Positions 53,467 to 63,438 of a DNA stretch of 64,000 bases are shown in pieces; the first letter of the stretch is position 1; every line of letters begins with the position of its first letter. This DNA comes from Advenella incenata (GTDB taxonomy: Bacteria > Pseudomonadota > Gammaproteobacteria > Burkholderiales > Burkholderiaceae_B): assembly GCF_004217095.1 (NCBI RefSeq), contig NZ_SHKO01000001.1, positions 2,158,234 to 2,222,233 on the forward strand, given 5' to 3'. The notes beneath the pieces were generated by a model. It did no database searches and had not been told where the DNA came from. It worked only from the letters and a program-made list of their open reading frames with translations. The position numbers and the translations under genes are program-made.

Positions 53467-54330
53467 TTAAGCTTTCTGTTTCAGATTCTGTTGTTCGGCT
53501 GCGTGCACAGTATTGAGGAGCAACATGACAATGGTCATGGGGCCGACGCCGCCGGGCACGGGTGTGATGGCAGCGGCTACTTGCCGGGCGCTTTCAAATT
53601 GCACATCGCCCTTGAGCTTGCCGTCCTGACCGCGATTGATACCTACATCGATGACCACTGCGCCGGGTTTGATCATATCGCCCGTGATCATTTCAGGTTT
53701 GCCGGTAGCGACCACCAGAATATCAGCACGTCGTGTTTGGGCGCCCAGATCGCGGGTTTTCGAATTGCATATGGTGACGGTTGCGCCGGCTTTCTGCAAT
53801 AGCAAAGCCATTGGCTTGCCAACGATGTTGCTGGCGCCCACCACGACCGCCTCGGCGCCGCGAATGGTTACCTGTTCGTCTTCCAGCATTTTCATGATCC
53901 CGTATGGGGTGCAGGGAATGAAGGTGGGCTTGCCGATCATCAACGCCCCGGCGTTGCTCACGTGAAAACCATCCACATCCTTGGCCGGCGAGATCGCTTC
54001 GATAACGGTATCGGCATTGAAATGCGGCGGCAGAGGCAACTGAACCAGAATACCATTGACCGAGGCATCGTTATTGAGCGTGTTGATACGCGCCAGCAGC
54101 TCGGCTTCGGTCATCTGCGCCGGATAGGTTTCAACCGAAGAGGTCAGCCCAAGCTTGTTGAACGTGTTGGCCTTGTGATTGACATATACCTGCGAGGCAG
54201 GGTCGTCACCAACTAGAATTACCGTAAGGGAAGGGACGATACCCTGTTCTTTGAGCCGGGCCAGATGCGGAACCATTTGCAGCTTGAGTTTTTCGGCCAG
54301 CTGTTTGCCATCAATAATGCGTGCTGTCAT
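53467..54330 (-). CDS. folD: bifunctional methylenetetrahydrofolate dehydrogenase/cyclohydrolase
   Basis: FolD interconverts 5,10-methylene- and 10-formyl-tetrahydrofolate with NADP. Typical segments are [22 protein letters not shown] with the catalytic Tyr and Lys, [49 protein letters not shown] and [14 protein letters not shown]. The length is 287 residues. It sits 15 bases after the response-regulator gene and is followed by the oligopeptidase, an operon without an obvious pathway link. Confidence 0.95.
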   Translation of the reverse strand: MTARIIDGKQLAEKLKLQMVPHLARLKEQGIVPSLTVILVGDDPASQVYVNHKANTFNKLGLTSSVETYPAQMTEAELLARINTLNNDASVNGILVQLPLPPHFNADTVIEAISPAKDVDGFHVSNAGALMIGKPTFIPCTPYGIMKMLEDEQVTIRGAEAVVVGASNIVGKPMALLLQKAGATVTICNSKTRDLGAQTRRADILVVATGKPEMITGDMIKPGAVVIDVGINRGQDGKLKGDVQFESARQVAAAITPVPGGVGPMTIVMLLLNTVHAAEQQNLKQKA

Positions 54331-54345
54331 GTTGTGTTTGCAGTC

Positions 54346-54951
54346 CTACTTTACCAAAGCCACTTTCATTAAGTCGGCCACCGTGGTTACTTCCAGTTTT
54401 TCCATAATGTTGGCGCGATGCGCTTCGACCGTTTTGATGCTGATGTTCAAATCGTCGGCAATTTGTTTGTTCAGCCTGCCGGCCACAATGCGCTCAAGGA
54501 CCTGTTGTTCGCGGGCGGTCAGGCGGCCGATGAGTTCTTCATGGTTTTTGCGGGCCTGTTGCTCGGAGGCGTTGTTAACAGCCTGCTCCAGCATGCGTGC
54601 GATGATTTCGCGCAGGTCCGCTTCGTTAAACGGTTTTTCCAGAAAGTCGACGGCACCTTTTTTCATTGTGGACACTGCCATGGGCACATCGCCGTGGCCC
54701 GTAATGAACACCACAGGAATGGTCGCCTTGCGTGCCACCAGGGTCTCTTGCAATTCCAGGCCTGACATACCCGGCATACGCACGTCGGCAATCAGCACGC
54801 TGATGACATTCGGGTTGTAGCCTTCGAGGAATTTTTCCGCGCTATCGAAGGCCACGACCTGATAGCCGTTAGCCTCAAGGAGCCAGCGCAGCGAATCACG
54901 CACCGCTTCGTCATCATCTACGATATATACAATGCTGCTTGGGTTATTCAT
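54346..54951 (-). CDS. FixJ/LuxR-type response regulator
   Basis: It has two domains: a receiver (about 1-125) with IVDDDEAVRDSL, phosphoacceptor Asp56 in IADVRMPGMSG, FITGHGDVPM and KPFNEADL; and a LuxR-type helix-turn-helix (about 140-200) with LTAREQQVLERIVAGRLNKQ and ISIKTVEAHRANIMEKL. The pattern matches the FixJ/TtrR/NarL-like group that works with PAS kinases. It overlaps the upstream kinase gene by ATGA. Target genes are unknown; the divergent aceE promoter next door is one candidate. Confidence 0.92.
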   Translation of the reverse strand: MNNPSSIVYIVDDDEAVRDSLRWLLEANGYQVVAFDSAEKFLEGYNPNVISVLIADVRMPGMSGLELQETLVARKATIPVVFITGHGDVPMAVSTMKKGAVDFLEKPFNEADLREIIARMLEQAVNNASEQQARKNHEELIGRLTAREQQVLERIVAGRLNKQIADDLNISIKTVEAHRANIMEKLEVTTVADLMKVALVK

Positions 54952-56708
54952 ACGGTTAATTCCTCTTTGATAGGTGTGTCATTGGGCTCTTGTGGAGCAC
55001 AGGGCAGGGTGAAATGAAACAGGGTGCCTCCGTCCGGATTGGCCTGTGCCCAGAGTCTGCCATGGTGTGATTCGATAATGGTGCGACATATATTCAGGCC
55101 CATTCCCAGGCCTTCGGATTTGGTACTGAAAAAAGGCTCGAACAGTCGTTCGGGCTCTTGTATGCCGTGGCCACGATCGGTCACGATAAATTCGACCAAC
55201 TGGTTCTGCTGTTTGATTTCCACGGTCAGCAGGTCATGCTCGGAGTGGTTCATCGCTTCCAGGCCGTTTTTGACCAGATTCAGCAGTACCTGTTCGATCA
55301 GAATCGGGTCTGCCAGCACATGGGGAATATGATCGGGAATAATGGCTTCGATACGTATCTGCCGTTTGCGGGCGTCGATCTCGGCAAAGTCCAGCGCGTG
55401 CTCGACGATTTCTTCAACGGGGACGCGCTGGCGGCGCGGCTCACTGCGTTTGACGAATTCGCGGATGCGGCTGACAATTTTGCCGGCGCGCTCGGCCTGG
55501 TTTGCCGCTTTTTCCAGCGCAGAAAGCAGCGATTCGTTGGTAGCCCGTCCTGATTTGAGCATCGCTACTGCAGCCATATTGTAATTGGCAATGGCAGTCA
55601 GCGGCTGGTTCAGTTCGTGCGCAAGTGATGAGGCCATTTCCCCCATGGTAGTCAGGCGGCTGGTGAGCTGGATTTTTTCCTGCTGGTTACGTGACTCTTC
55701 CTCGTGCTTGCGCCTCTCGGTAATGTCGCGCGCCACCTGCAGGCGAACACGCCGCCCATCGGTCCAGACCAGCATGCGATGCTGCACTTCAAACCAGCTG
55801 TTGACACTGGGTGCATACTGTTCGATGGAGTCTTCGGTAAAACGGCCGCGTCGGCCGGCCAGCAGTTCCGCGTGGCCCTGGGGCTGCGAGCCGAAAAGAC
55901 GGCGATAGGTACGATTGGCAAACAGCAACTCGCGGCCGTTCACGGTATCTGCGACCACGGAAATCGCATCGTCCAGCCCTTCGAGAACCGTCATGAAACG
56001 CTCGTGGGCCGCGGCCAGGGCTTCGCGCACACGCTTCGGTTCGGTAATGTCGGTCATGGAGGTCATCCAGCCGATCTGCTCGCCATTGGGATCGCGCAGG
56101 GCTGAGACATACATGCGCGAAGTAAAGCGCGAGCCGTCGCGCCGCTGCGCTTCCACTTCCAGGCCGGTGCTGGGCGTTTTGCCGGACATCAGGATATCGA
56201 GGGTGCGCTGGTGTTCGTCGTAGCGGCCCGGCACCCAATAGGGAAAGGGCGTGCTTTTGCCCAGCAGGTCCGCCTCGTTCCATCCCATCATGCGGCAAAA
56301 GGCTGGGTTGACGTAGGCGATACGGCCCTGCATGTCCAGCACGCGCATGCCGGTTGACATGGAGTTTTCCATGGCGCGGCGAAAACTGGTTTCAGCCTGC
56401 AGGGCAGCTTCGGCATGTGAGCGAAAACGCGTATAGCGCCATAAGGCGAGCAGGCTGATAATGATGATCAGGGAGAGGGCGATGACGAAAAATAGCAGCC
56501 GTTGCTGGCGGGTCTCTTCGTCCATGGTAATGAACATGACGCTTTGGCTGTGCAAACGCTGCAGCCAGAAAAAACCGGCCATAACCAGCAGGTACAGTAC
56601 CAGAACAAAAACGGGGGTGATCCAGTACAGGCCGCGTTTTCTGAATTTTGCGCTATCGTAAAAAGACGAGGTAAGCAAAGATTTGCTTGGTAATTCGGGC
56701 ATGCTCAT
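54948..56708 (-). CDS. membrane PAS-domain sensor histidine kinase (FixL-like architecture)
   Basis: The N-terminus has two membrane helices (ITPVFVLVLYLLVMAGFFWL and LLFFVIALSLIIIISLLALW) flanking a very short loop, so sensing is probably in or near the membrane or cytoplasm. Two PAS regions follow (VLDMQGRIAYVNPAFCRMMG and VVADTVNGRELLFANRTYR). Then come the dimerisation H-box SLAHELNQPLTAIANYN, N-box LVKNGLEAM and G-boxes DRGHGIQEP and GLGMGLNICRTI. There is no heme-binding PAS signature that I can confirm. Start: ATG 56708 chosen; GTG 56714 and ATG 56702 are alternatives. It heads the folD-containing run. Confidence 0.9.
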   Translation of the reverse strand: MSMPELPSKSLLTSSFYDSAKFRKRGLYWITPVFVLVLYLLVMAGFFWLQRLHSQSVMFITMDEETRQQRLLFFVIALSLIIIISLLALWRYTRFRSHAEAALQAETSFRRAMENSMSTGMRVLDMQGRIAYVNPAFCRMMGWNEADLLGKSTPFPYWVPGRYDEHQRTLDILMSGKTPSTGLEVEAQRRDGSRFTSRMYVSALRDPNGEQIGWMTSMTDITEPKRVREALAAAHERFMTVLEGLDDAISVVADTVNGRELLFANRTYRRLFGSQPQGHAELLAGRRGRFTEDSIEQYAPSVNSWFEVQHRMLVWTDGRRVRLQVARDITERRKHEEESRNQQEKIQLTSRLTTMGEMASSLAHELNQPLTAIANYNMAAVAMLKSGRATNESLLSALEKAANQAERAGKIVSRIREFVKRSEPRRQRVPVEEIVEHALDFAEIDARKRQIRIEAIIPDHIPHVLADPILIEQVLLNLVKNGLEAMNHSEHDLLTVEIKQQNQLVEFIVTDRGHGIQEPERLFEPFFSTKSEGLGMGLNICRTIIESHHGRLWAQANPDGGTLFHFTLPCAPQEPNDTPIKEELTV

Positions 56709-56896
56709 GATCACAATTCATAACCTGGACATTTTAAAGGAGTTAGATGCAAATTCACAGCAACTGCGCAAATTTTGTCATTTAGTCATGTTGCACTGCA
56801 ATGTAAATTTCACATTATAAAATTCAATATCATTATATAAAATATTCCTTGTCAGAGGCGGCCTGCTCTTTTAGAATGGGCAGCAGTCAGGTGTAC

Positions 56897-56915
56897 AAAC
56901 CCGCAAACCGGGTTT
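56897..56915 (+). other. hairpin in the aceE leader
   Basis: AAACCCG (56897-56903) and CGGGTTT (56909-56915) form a perfect 7-bp stem with loop CAAAC, about 80 bases before the aceE start and downstream of an AT-rich stretch that probably holds the promoter. It could be an operator or an RNA leader hairpin; no T-run follows. Confidence 0.4.
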
Positions 56916-56994
56916 CCCTGCGCACCGAAAATGGTATGGTTACACAAACACGATAGTGCCGTGGCCAGCATAAAAAATCGATATGGAGAACTGA

Positions 56995-59697
56995 ATGTCT
57001 ACATCAGATACCCCTCAGACAGGCAAGTCCACAGATGTGGATAGCGTAGAAACCCAGGAATGGCTCGATTCACTGGAAGCAGTACTGGACAGGGAGGGGC
57101 CTGAACGTGCGCACTTTCTGCTTGAGCGACTGACCGACCTGGCACGCAGGTCCGGCTCCAATATTCCGTATTCCCCCCATACAGCCTATGTAAATACCAT
57201 ACCACCCGGACTGGAACCGCGACATCCGGGCAACATGGCCATGGAAGAGCGTATTCGCTCTTATGTGCGCTGGAATGCCATGGCGATGGTGGTCAGGGCC
57301 AATAAACACAATCCTGAGGACGGTGGCGATCTGGGTGGTCATATCGCCTCGTTTGCTTCGCTGGCAACCATGATCGGTTGCGGCCAGAACCATTTCTGGC
57401 ACGCTGCGACTGAAGATCATGGCGGCGATTTGGTGTATTTCCAGGGTCACTCTTCGCCCGGCGTGTACGGACGCGCCTATCTTGAAGGACGGCTGACCGA
57501 AGACCAGTTGGACAACTTCCGTCAGGAAGTGGGCGGCAAGGGGCTGCCTTCCTATCCGCACCCCAAACTCATGCCGGAATTCTGGCAGTTCCCAACCGTC
57601 TCCATGGGTCTGGGCCCATTGATGGCGATTTATCAGGCCCGGTTCCTGAAGTACCTGCATGCCCGCGGCCTCGCCGACACCAGCAAACGCAAGGTCTGGG
57701 TGTTCTGCGGTGATGGTGAAATGGATGAGCCGGAATCACTGGGCGCCATCAGTCTGGCTGCACGCGAAAAACTGGATAACCTGATTTTCGTGATCAACTG
57801 CAACCTGCAGCGTCTTGACGGACCGGTACGCGGCAACGGCAAGATCATCCAGGAGCTGGAAGGCGAATTTCGCGGTAGCGGCTGGAATGTGATCAAGCTC
57901 ATCTGGGGCGGTTACTGGGATCCACTGTTGGCGCGCGACAAGGAAGGCATTCTGCGCAAAGTCATGCAGGAAACCGTTGACGGCGAATACCAGGCTTGCA
58001 AGGCCAATGATGGTGCCTATGTTCGTGAACACTTCTTCGGCAAGGACCCGCGCCTGCTGGAAATGGTCAGCCGCATGAGCGACGAGGAAATCTGGCGCTT
58101 AAACCGTGGCGGTCACGATCCCTACAAAGTATATGCTGCATTTGACGCTGCCAAGAACTCGGTCGGCCAGCCTACCGTCATTCTGGCCAAAACCATCAAG
58201 GGTTACGGTTTGGGTGCTATCGCGCAGGGCCAGAACCCGGCTCACCAGCAAAAGAAACTGGACATCAATTCGCTCAAGGGCTTCCGCGATCGTTTCAATA
58301 TTCCGATTGCCGACGATCAGCTTGAAAACCTGCCGTACTACAAGCCGTCTGAAGATTCACCTGAAATGAAGTATCTGCGCGAGCAGCGCGAGAAATTGGG
58401 CGGCTACTACCCAAGTCGTCGTCCGCTGGCGGACGAAAAACTCAAAGTGCCGGCACTGGATGTGTTCAAGGCTGTGCTTGAGCCGACCAGCGAAGGTCGT
58501 GAAATTTCAACAACACAGGCGTTTGTGCGCTTTTTGAATCAACTGCTGCGCGACAAGCAGTTGGGTGAGCGGATTGTGCCGATTCTGGCCGACGAATCGC
58601 GCACTTTTGGTATGGAAGGGTTGTTCCGCCAAATCGGTATTTATGCGCCGGAAGGGCAGAAGTACACGCCTGTGGATAAAAACCAGGTGATGTACTACAA
58701 GGAATCGGCCGATGGCCAGTTGCTGCAGGAAGGGATCAACGAGGCTGGCGCATTTGCTTCTTGGATTGCCGCCGCGACATCCTATTCGACCAACAACCGA
58801 ATCATGATTCCGTTCTTCATCTACTACTCGATGTTCGGATTCCAGCGGGTTGGAGATCTGGCATGGGCTGCAGGCGATATGCAGGCCCGCGGCTTCCTGC
58901 TTGGCGGTACGGCCGGTCGCACCACGCTCAATGGCGAAGGTTTGCAGCATGAAGATGGCCACAGCCATATTCTTTCTTCAACCATTCCAAACTGCGTCAG
59001 CTACGACCCGACGTTTTCGCACGAAGTGGCCGTGATCATGCAGCATGGTCTGAAGCGCATGGTTGAAAATCAGGAAAACGTGTATTACTACATCACGCTG
59101 ATGAACGAAAACTATGCTCAGCCTGGACTCAAAGAGGGCGATGCGGATGGCATTATCAAGGGTATGTACAAGCTGCAGTCGACAAGTGGCGGCAAGCATC
59201 ATGTGCAGTTGATGGGATCTGGCACCATTTTGCGCGAAGTCATGAAAGCTCAGGAACTGCTCAAACAGGACTGGGATATTTCTTCAGATGTGTGGAGCGT
59301 AACCAGTTTCACCGAGCTGCGCCGCGAAGGTCTGGATGTGGACCGTCACAACCTGCTCAACCCCGATGGCAAACCGCAAGTGCCTTACATTACCAAGCAG
59401 TTGGAAACATCAGAAGGTCCGATCATTGCGTCGACCGACTATATGAAACTGTTTGCAGATCAGGTACGGGACTTTATGCCCAAAGGGCGTACGTACCGGG
59501 TGCTGGGCACCGACGGATTCGGCCGTTCCGACTTCCGTTACAAACTGCGTGAGCACTTTGAAGTGGATCGTCATTTCGTAGTTCTGGCTGCGCTCAAGGC
59601 GCTGGCCGACGACGGTGCGATCGACAAATCAAAAGTGAGCGAAGCCATTCAGAAATATGGCATTGACACCAACAAAGCCAATCCTCACCACGCATAA
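56995..59697 (+). CDS. aceE: pyruvate dehydrogenase E1 component (homodimeric type)
   Basis: This thiamine-diphosphate enzyme decarboxylates pyruvate and acetylates the lipoyl arm of E2. The cofactor motif is FCGDGEMDEPESLGAI through NLIFVINCNLQRLDG (Gly-Asp-Gly...Asn-Cys-Asn). DHGGDLVYFQGHSSPGVYGR near the N-terminus and GRTTLNGEGLQHEDGHSH in the C-terminal half are characteristic. The length of 900 residues fits. ATG 56995 has GGAGAA upstream. It heads aceE-aceF-lpdA and is divergent from a kinase-regulator pair. FFIYYSMFGFQRVGDLAWAA is also conserved. Confidence 0.97.
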   Translation: MSTSDTPQTGKSTDVDSVETQEWLDSLEAVLDREGPERAHFLLERLTDLARRSGSNIPYSPHTAYVNTIPPGLEPRHPGNMAMEERIRSYVRWNAMAMVVRANKHNPEDGGDLGGHIASFASLATMIGCGQNHFWHAATEDHGGDLVYFQGHSSPGVYGRAYLEGRLTEDQLDNFRQEVGGKGLPSYPHPKLMPEFWQFPTVSMGLGPLMAIYQARFLKYLHARGLADTSKRKVWVFCGDGEMDEPESLGAISLAAREKLDNLIFVINCNLQRLDGPVRGNGKIIQELEGEFRGSGWNVIKLIWGGYWDPLLARDKEGILRKVMQETVDGEYQACKANDGAYVREHFFGKDPRLLEMVSRMSDEEIWRLNRGGHDPYKVYAAFDAAKNSVGQPTVILAKTIKGYGLGAIAQGQNPAHQQKKLDINSLKGFRDRFNIPIADDQLENLPYYKPSEDSPEMKYLREQREKLGGYYPSRRPLADEKLKVPALDVFKAVLEPTSEGREISTTQAFVRFLNQLLRDKQLGERIVPILADESRTFGMEGLFRQIGIYAPEGQKYTPVDKNQVMYYKESADGQLLQEGINEAGAFASWIAAATSYSTNNRIMIPFFIYYSMFGFQRVGDLAWAAGDMQARGFLLGGTAGRTTLNGEGLQHEDGHSHILSSTIPNCVSYDPTFSHEVAVIMQHGLKRMVENQENVYYYITLMNENYAQPGLKEGDADGIIKGMYKLQSTSGGKHHVQLMGSGTILREVMKAQELLKQDWDISSDVWSVTSFTELRREGLDVDRHNLLNPDGKPQVPYITKQLETSEGPIIASTDYMKLFADQVRDFMPKGRTYRVLGTDGFGRSDFRYKLREHFEVDRHFVVLAALKALADDGAIDKSKVSEAIQKYGIDTNKANPHHA

Positions 59698-59708
59698 GGC
59701 AGATCATT

Positions 59709-61421
59709 ATGAGCAATGTAATCGAAATCAAGGTTCCGGACATTGGTGATTTCAGTGAGGTGGAAGTCATTGAGTTGCTGGTGGCGCCGGGCGATACCGT
59801 CAAGGAAGAGCAAAGCCTTATTACTGTCGAGTCGGATAAGGCATCCATGGAAATTCCTTCTTCCGCTTCTGGCGTTGTCAAAGAGATCAGCGTCAAGGTT
59901 GGCGACAAAGTGGCCCAAGGTAAGGTTATCCTGACGCTCGAAGCCGAGCAGGCCGCAGCGGCGGACAACGGCAAGCCTGCCGCCGGGAATGCGGCGGACG
60001 ATGCTGCCAAGCCGGCGGACAAGGAGCAGCCTGCTGAACAGCAAGAGGCAACACAACCGGCTGGCACCGACAGTGGCAGCGCCACGCTGGAGGTGACGGT
60101 ACCGGATATCGGTGACTTTAGCGAGGTAGAAGTCATTGAAGTGCTGGTTGCACCGGGCGATAAAGTCAAGCAGGAGCAAAGCCTGATTACCGTGGAGTCG
60201 GACAAGGCCTCCATGGAAATCCCGTCTTCTGACGACGGGGAAGTTGAAGCGGTGCTGGTCAAGGTGGGTGATAAAGTGGCCAAAGGCACGGCCATTGTCA
60301 AGCTCAAGTCTGGCGGTGGTGCTGCCAAAGCGGCTGCGGTGCCTGCCGAGACCAAGAACAAACCGGCCGATAGCAATGCTGACAAGGCCCAGGGCGAGCC
60401 GGCTACTGCTGCCAAGGCGCCTGCGCCTCAGGCAAGCGGCGCGGCGCAGCAACGTGTTTCACCCACGGCGGCTTTCGGGTCTGCTGTATCTGCCCGCAGT
60501 TTGCCGCATGCTTCGCCATCGGTTCGGAAATTTGCCCGGGAATTGGGTGTGGACCTCACCCAGATTACCGGCTCTGGAGAGAAACAGCGCATTACGCAGG
60601 ACGATGTTCGCAAATTCGTCAAGGCCGCGCTTTCTGTCGCCACCAGTACGTCTTCTACGACCACCAGCTCGCAAGTGGGCGGTGGCGGCCTGAGCGTTCT
60701 GGACTGGCCGAATATCGACTTCTCCAAATTCGGACCGATAGAAAGCAAGCCGTTGTCGCGCATCAAGAAAATTTCTGGCGCCAACCTGCATCGCAACTGG
60801 GTCATGATTCCGCATGTGACAAATAACGAGCAGGCCGATATTACCGAACTGGAAGCCTTCCGGGTTGCCATGAACAAGGAATATGAAAAGGCCGGCGTCA
60901 AGTTCACCATGCTGGCGTTCCTGATCAAGGCCGTGGTTTCTGCACTGCAGAAGTTTCCGGAATTTAACGCCTCGCTCAGTGGCGATAATCTGGTGCTCAA
61001 GCAGTACTATCATGTCGGATTTGCAGCCGATACGCCAAACGGCCTGGTCGTGCCGGTGATTCGTGATGCCGACAAAAAAGCGGTCAGTCAGATTGCCAAG
61101 GAAATGACCGAGCTGGCCAAACTGGCACGGGATGGCAAATTGTCGCCAGCCCAGATGCAGGGCGGGTGTTTTTCCATCAGTTCGCTCGGCGGTATTGGCG
61201 GCACAAGCTTTACGCCTATTATCAATGCGCCCGAAGTGGCCATTCTGGGCGTTTCAAAATCTGCCATGCAACCGGTATGGAACGGTAAGGAATTTGCACC
61301 GCGCCTGATGTTGCCGCTGTCGCTTTCCTATGATCATCGCGTAATCGACGGTGCCGCTGCAGCGCGCTTTAATGCGTATCTGGCTGCAGTTCTGGCGGAT
61401 TTCCGCCGTGTCCTGATCTGA
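59709..61421 (+). CDS. aceF: pyruvate dehydrogenase E2 component (dihydrolipoyl acetyltransferase)
   Basis: E2 forms the core of the complex and transfers acetyl groups to CoA. It has two N-terminal lipoyl domains with lipoyl-lysines at residues 44 and 166 (each in ESDKASMEIP), Ala/Pro-rich linkers, a peripheral subunit-binding domain (SPSVRKFARELGVDLTQITG), and the catalytic domain ending with the SYDHRVIDGAAAARF motif (His and Asp). The length is 570 residues. The two lipoyl domains are nearly identical to each other and to the one in lpdA. It lies 11 bases after aceE. Confidence 0.97.
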   Translation: MSNVIEIKVPDIGDFSEVEVIELLVAPGDTVKEEQSLITVESDKASMEIPSSASGVVKEISVKVGDKVAQGKVILTLEAEQAAAADNGKPAAGNAADDAAKPADKEQPAEQQEATQPAGTDSGSATLEVTVPDIGDFSEVEVIEVLVAPGDKVKQEQSLITVESDKASMEIPSSDDGEVEAVLVKVGDKVAKGTAIVKLKSGGGAAKAAAVPAETKNKPADSNADKAQGEPATAAKAPAPQASGAAQQRVSPTAAFGSAVSARSLPHASPSVRKFARELGVDLTQITGSGEKQRITQDDVRKFVKAALSVATSTSSTTTSSQVGGGGLSVLDWPNIDFSKFGPIESKPLSRIKKISGANLHRNWVMIPHVTNNEQADITELEAFRVAMNKEYEKAGVKFTMLAFLIKAVVSALQKFPEFNASLSGDNLVLKQYYHVGFAADTPNGLVVPVIRDADKKAVSQIAKEMTELAKLARDGKLSPAQMQGGCFSISSLGGIGGTSFTPIINAPEVAILGVSKSAMQPVWNGKEFAPRLMLPLSLSYDHRVIDGAAAARFNAYLAAVLADFRRVLI

Positions 61422-61432
61422 CGGAGATATTG

Positions 61433-63322
61433 ATGAGTCAAGTAGAAATCAAGGTGCCCAATATCGGCGACTTCGATGCGGTAGAAGTAATCGAAGTGCT
61501 GGTCGCCGAAGGCGATACGGTCAAGGAAGAACAGAGCCTGATTACCGTTGAGTCGGACAAGGCTTCGATGGAAATCCCGTCGTCGGCTGCCGGCAAGGTT
61601 GTGTCCCTGTCGGTTAAAGTGGGCGACAAGGTTGCCGAGGGCGATATTATTCTGATGCTTGAAGCTGCCGCGGCAGGTGCACAGGCTGCGGCCGGCGACA
61701 AGCCAGCGGCGCAGGACAAGGTGCAGCCTGCTGCAAAAAGCGATGCGGCTGCGGTTCAGAAAGCGGCTGGCGCTGGCGACAACGAAAAAAGCCGCGATGG
61801 CGCCGTTGATTCACCAGACAAGCGGCCAGCACAGGGCACGGGTGACAGTAAATCTGCGGACGTTGCTGCTGGCAGTGAGGTGAAGTACTCGCCTCCGGCA
61901 TCGGCGCCTGCGGACGGCTGCGATGTGCTCGTACTGGGCGCCGGTCCTGGCGGTTATTCTGCTGCGTTCCGTGCCGCCGACCTGGGACTAAACGTAGTAC
62001 TGGTCGAACGCTACGCCACACTGGGTGGCGTATGTCTGAACGTCGGATGTATTCCCTCCAAAGCGCTGTTGCACAGCGTGGCGGTACTGGAAGAGGCGAA
62101 ACACCTGTCCCAAAATGGCATTACCTTTGGTGAGCCGACCATCGATCTGGACAAGCTGCGTGCCAGCAAAGACAAGGTGGTTTCCACACTAACTGGTGGT
62201 CTGACCGGCATGGCCAAGGCGCGCAAGGTCAAGGTGATCCAGGGGTTGGGCGAGTTTGCCGACGAACATCATTTGACTGTAAAGAAAGATGATGGATCAA
62301 GCGAAACAGTGGCCTTCAAGCACGCCATTATTGCGGCTGGCAGTCAGTCGGTGAAACTGCCGTTTCTGCCGGAAGACGAAAGGATTGTCGATTCCACCGG
62401 CGCCTTGAAACTGCAAAGCATTCCGGAAAAAATGCTGATTATAGGCGGCGGCATTATCGGCCTGGAAATGGGCACGGTCTATTCCGCGCTTGGCGCACGC
62501 CTGGATGTTGTTGAAATGCTCGATGGCTTGATGCAGGGCGCAGATCGCGATCTGGTCAAGGTATGGCAAAAGAAAAACGAAGGTCGTTTCGATCAGATCA
62601 TGGTAAAAACCAAAACGGTTGCGGCCCAGGCCAAGCCCGATGGTATCTGGGTTACGTTCGAAGGTGACGCGGCGCCGGCCGAGCCGCAAAGATATGATCT
62701 GGTTTTGCAGGCGGTGGGGCGTTCACCCAACGGCGCAAAAATCGGGGCCGACAAGGCCGGGATTCAGGTGTCAGAACGCGGGTTCATTGAAGTGGATGAG
62801 CAGATGCGAACCAATGTGCCACATATATTTGCCATTGGCGATATCGTGGGGCAACCCATGCTGGCGCACAAGGCCGTACATGAGGCGCATGTGGCTGCCG
62901 AAGTGATCGCAGGACATAAGAGTTATTTTGATGTGCGTGTGATTCCTTCTGTTGCCTATACCGATCCGGAAGTGGCCTGGGCAGGTTTGACAGAGGAAGA
63001 AGCCAAGAAGCAGGGCATCAAGTACGAAAAGGGTGTGTTCCCCTGGGCGGCGTCGGGTCGGGCCATTGCCAATGGTCGCTCCGAAGGCTTTACCAAGTTG
63101 CTGTTTGATGCCCAGACCCATCGGATCATTGGCGGCAGCATCGTGGGTACCCATGCTGGCGATCTGATTTCCGAAGTGGCGCTGGCTGTGGAGATGGGCG
63201 CCGATTCTGTTGATATTGGCAAGACCATCCATCCTCATCCAACGCTTGGCGAATCGGTGGGCATGGCAGCAGAGGTCGCGCATGGTACATGTACCGATCT
63301 GCCTCCGGTCAAACGCAAGTAG
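61433..63322 (+). CDS. lpdA: dihydrolipoamide dehydrogenase (E3) with N-terminal lipoyl domain
   Basis: E3 reoxidises dihydrolipoamide, reducing NAD+. It carries a lipoyl domain (Lys43 in ESDKASMEIP), an Ala-rich linker (about 80-155), then the flavoprotein: FAD site DVLVLGAGPGGYSAAFRAAD, redox disulfide GGVCLNVGCIPSKALLHS, NAD site LIIGGGIIGLEMG, and the catalytic His-Glu in HPHPTLGESVG. The length is 629 residues; enteric E3 lacks the lipoyl part, while this fused form is known in many betaproteobacteria. ATG 61433 has CGGAG upstream. The frame from 61430 adds one codon only. Confidence 0.96.
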   Translation: MSQVEIKVPNIGDFDAVEVIEVLVAEGDTVKEEQSLITVESDKASMEIPSSAAGKVVSLSVKVGDKVAEGDIILMLEAAAAGAQAAAGDKPAAQDKVQPAAKSDAAAVQKAAGAGDNEKSRDGAVDSPDKRPAQGTGDSKSADVAAGSEVKYSPPASAPADGCDVLVLGAGPGGYSAAFRAADLGLNVVLVERYATLGGVCLNVGCIPSKALLHSVAVLEEAKHLSQNGITFGEPTIDLDKLRASKDKVVSTLTGGLTGMAKARKVKVIQGLGEFADEHHLTVKKDDGSSETVAFKHAIIAAGSQSVKLPFLPEDERIVDSTGALKLQSIPEKMLIIGGGIIGLEMGTVYSALGARLDVVEMLDGLMQGADRDLVKVWQKKNEGRFDQIMVKTKTVAAQAKPDGIWVTFEGDAAPAEPQRYDLVLQAVGRSPNGAKIGADKAGIQVSERGFIEVDEQMRTNVPHIFAIGDIVGQPMLAHKAVHEAHVAAEVIAGHKSYFDVRVIPSVAYTDPEVAWAGLTEEEAKKQGIKYEKGVFPWAASGRAIANGRSEGFTKLLFDAQTHRIIGGSIVGTHAGDLISEVALAVEMGADSVDIGKTIHPHPTLGESVGMAAEVAHGTCTDLPPVKRK

Positions 63323-63438
63323 ACCGGTTGTCCTGCGCTGACGGCAGCGACACTTAGTATGTGCCGCGGCTGTCAGCGCAACGATACCGTGGTGCTATCT
63401 GGTTTTCCGCTGGCTGCGCAGGCTGCAGGCAAGTACAG

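Noticed and set aside
59594-60452. Two long minus-strand frames opposite aceF
   Set aside because: Low-complexity Ser/Ala/Leu or Arg-rich products mirroring the repeated lipoyl domains; no start signal.
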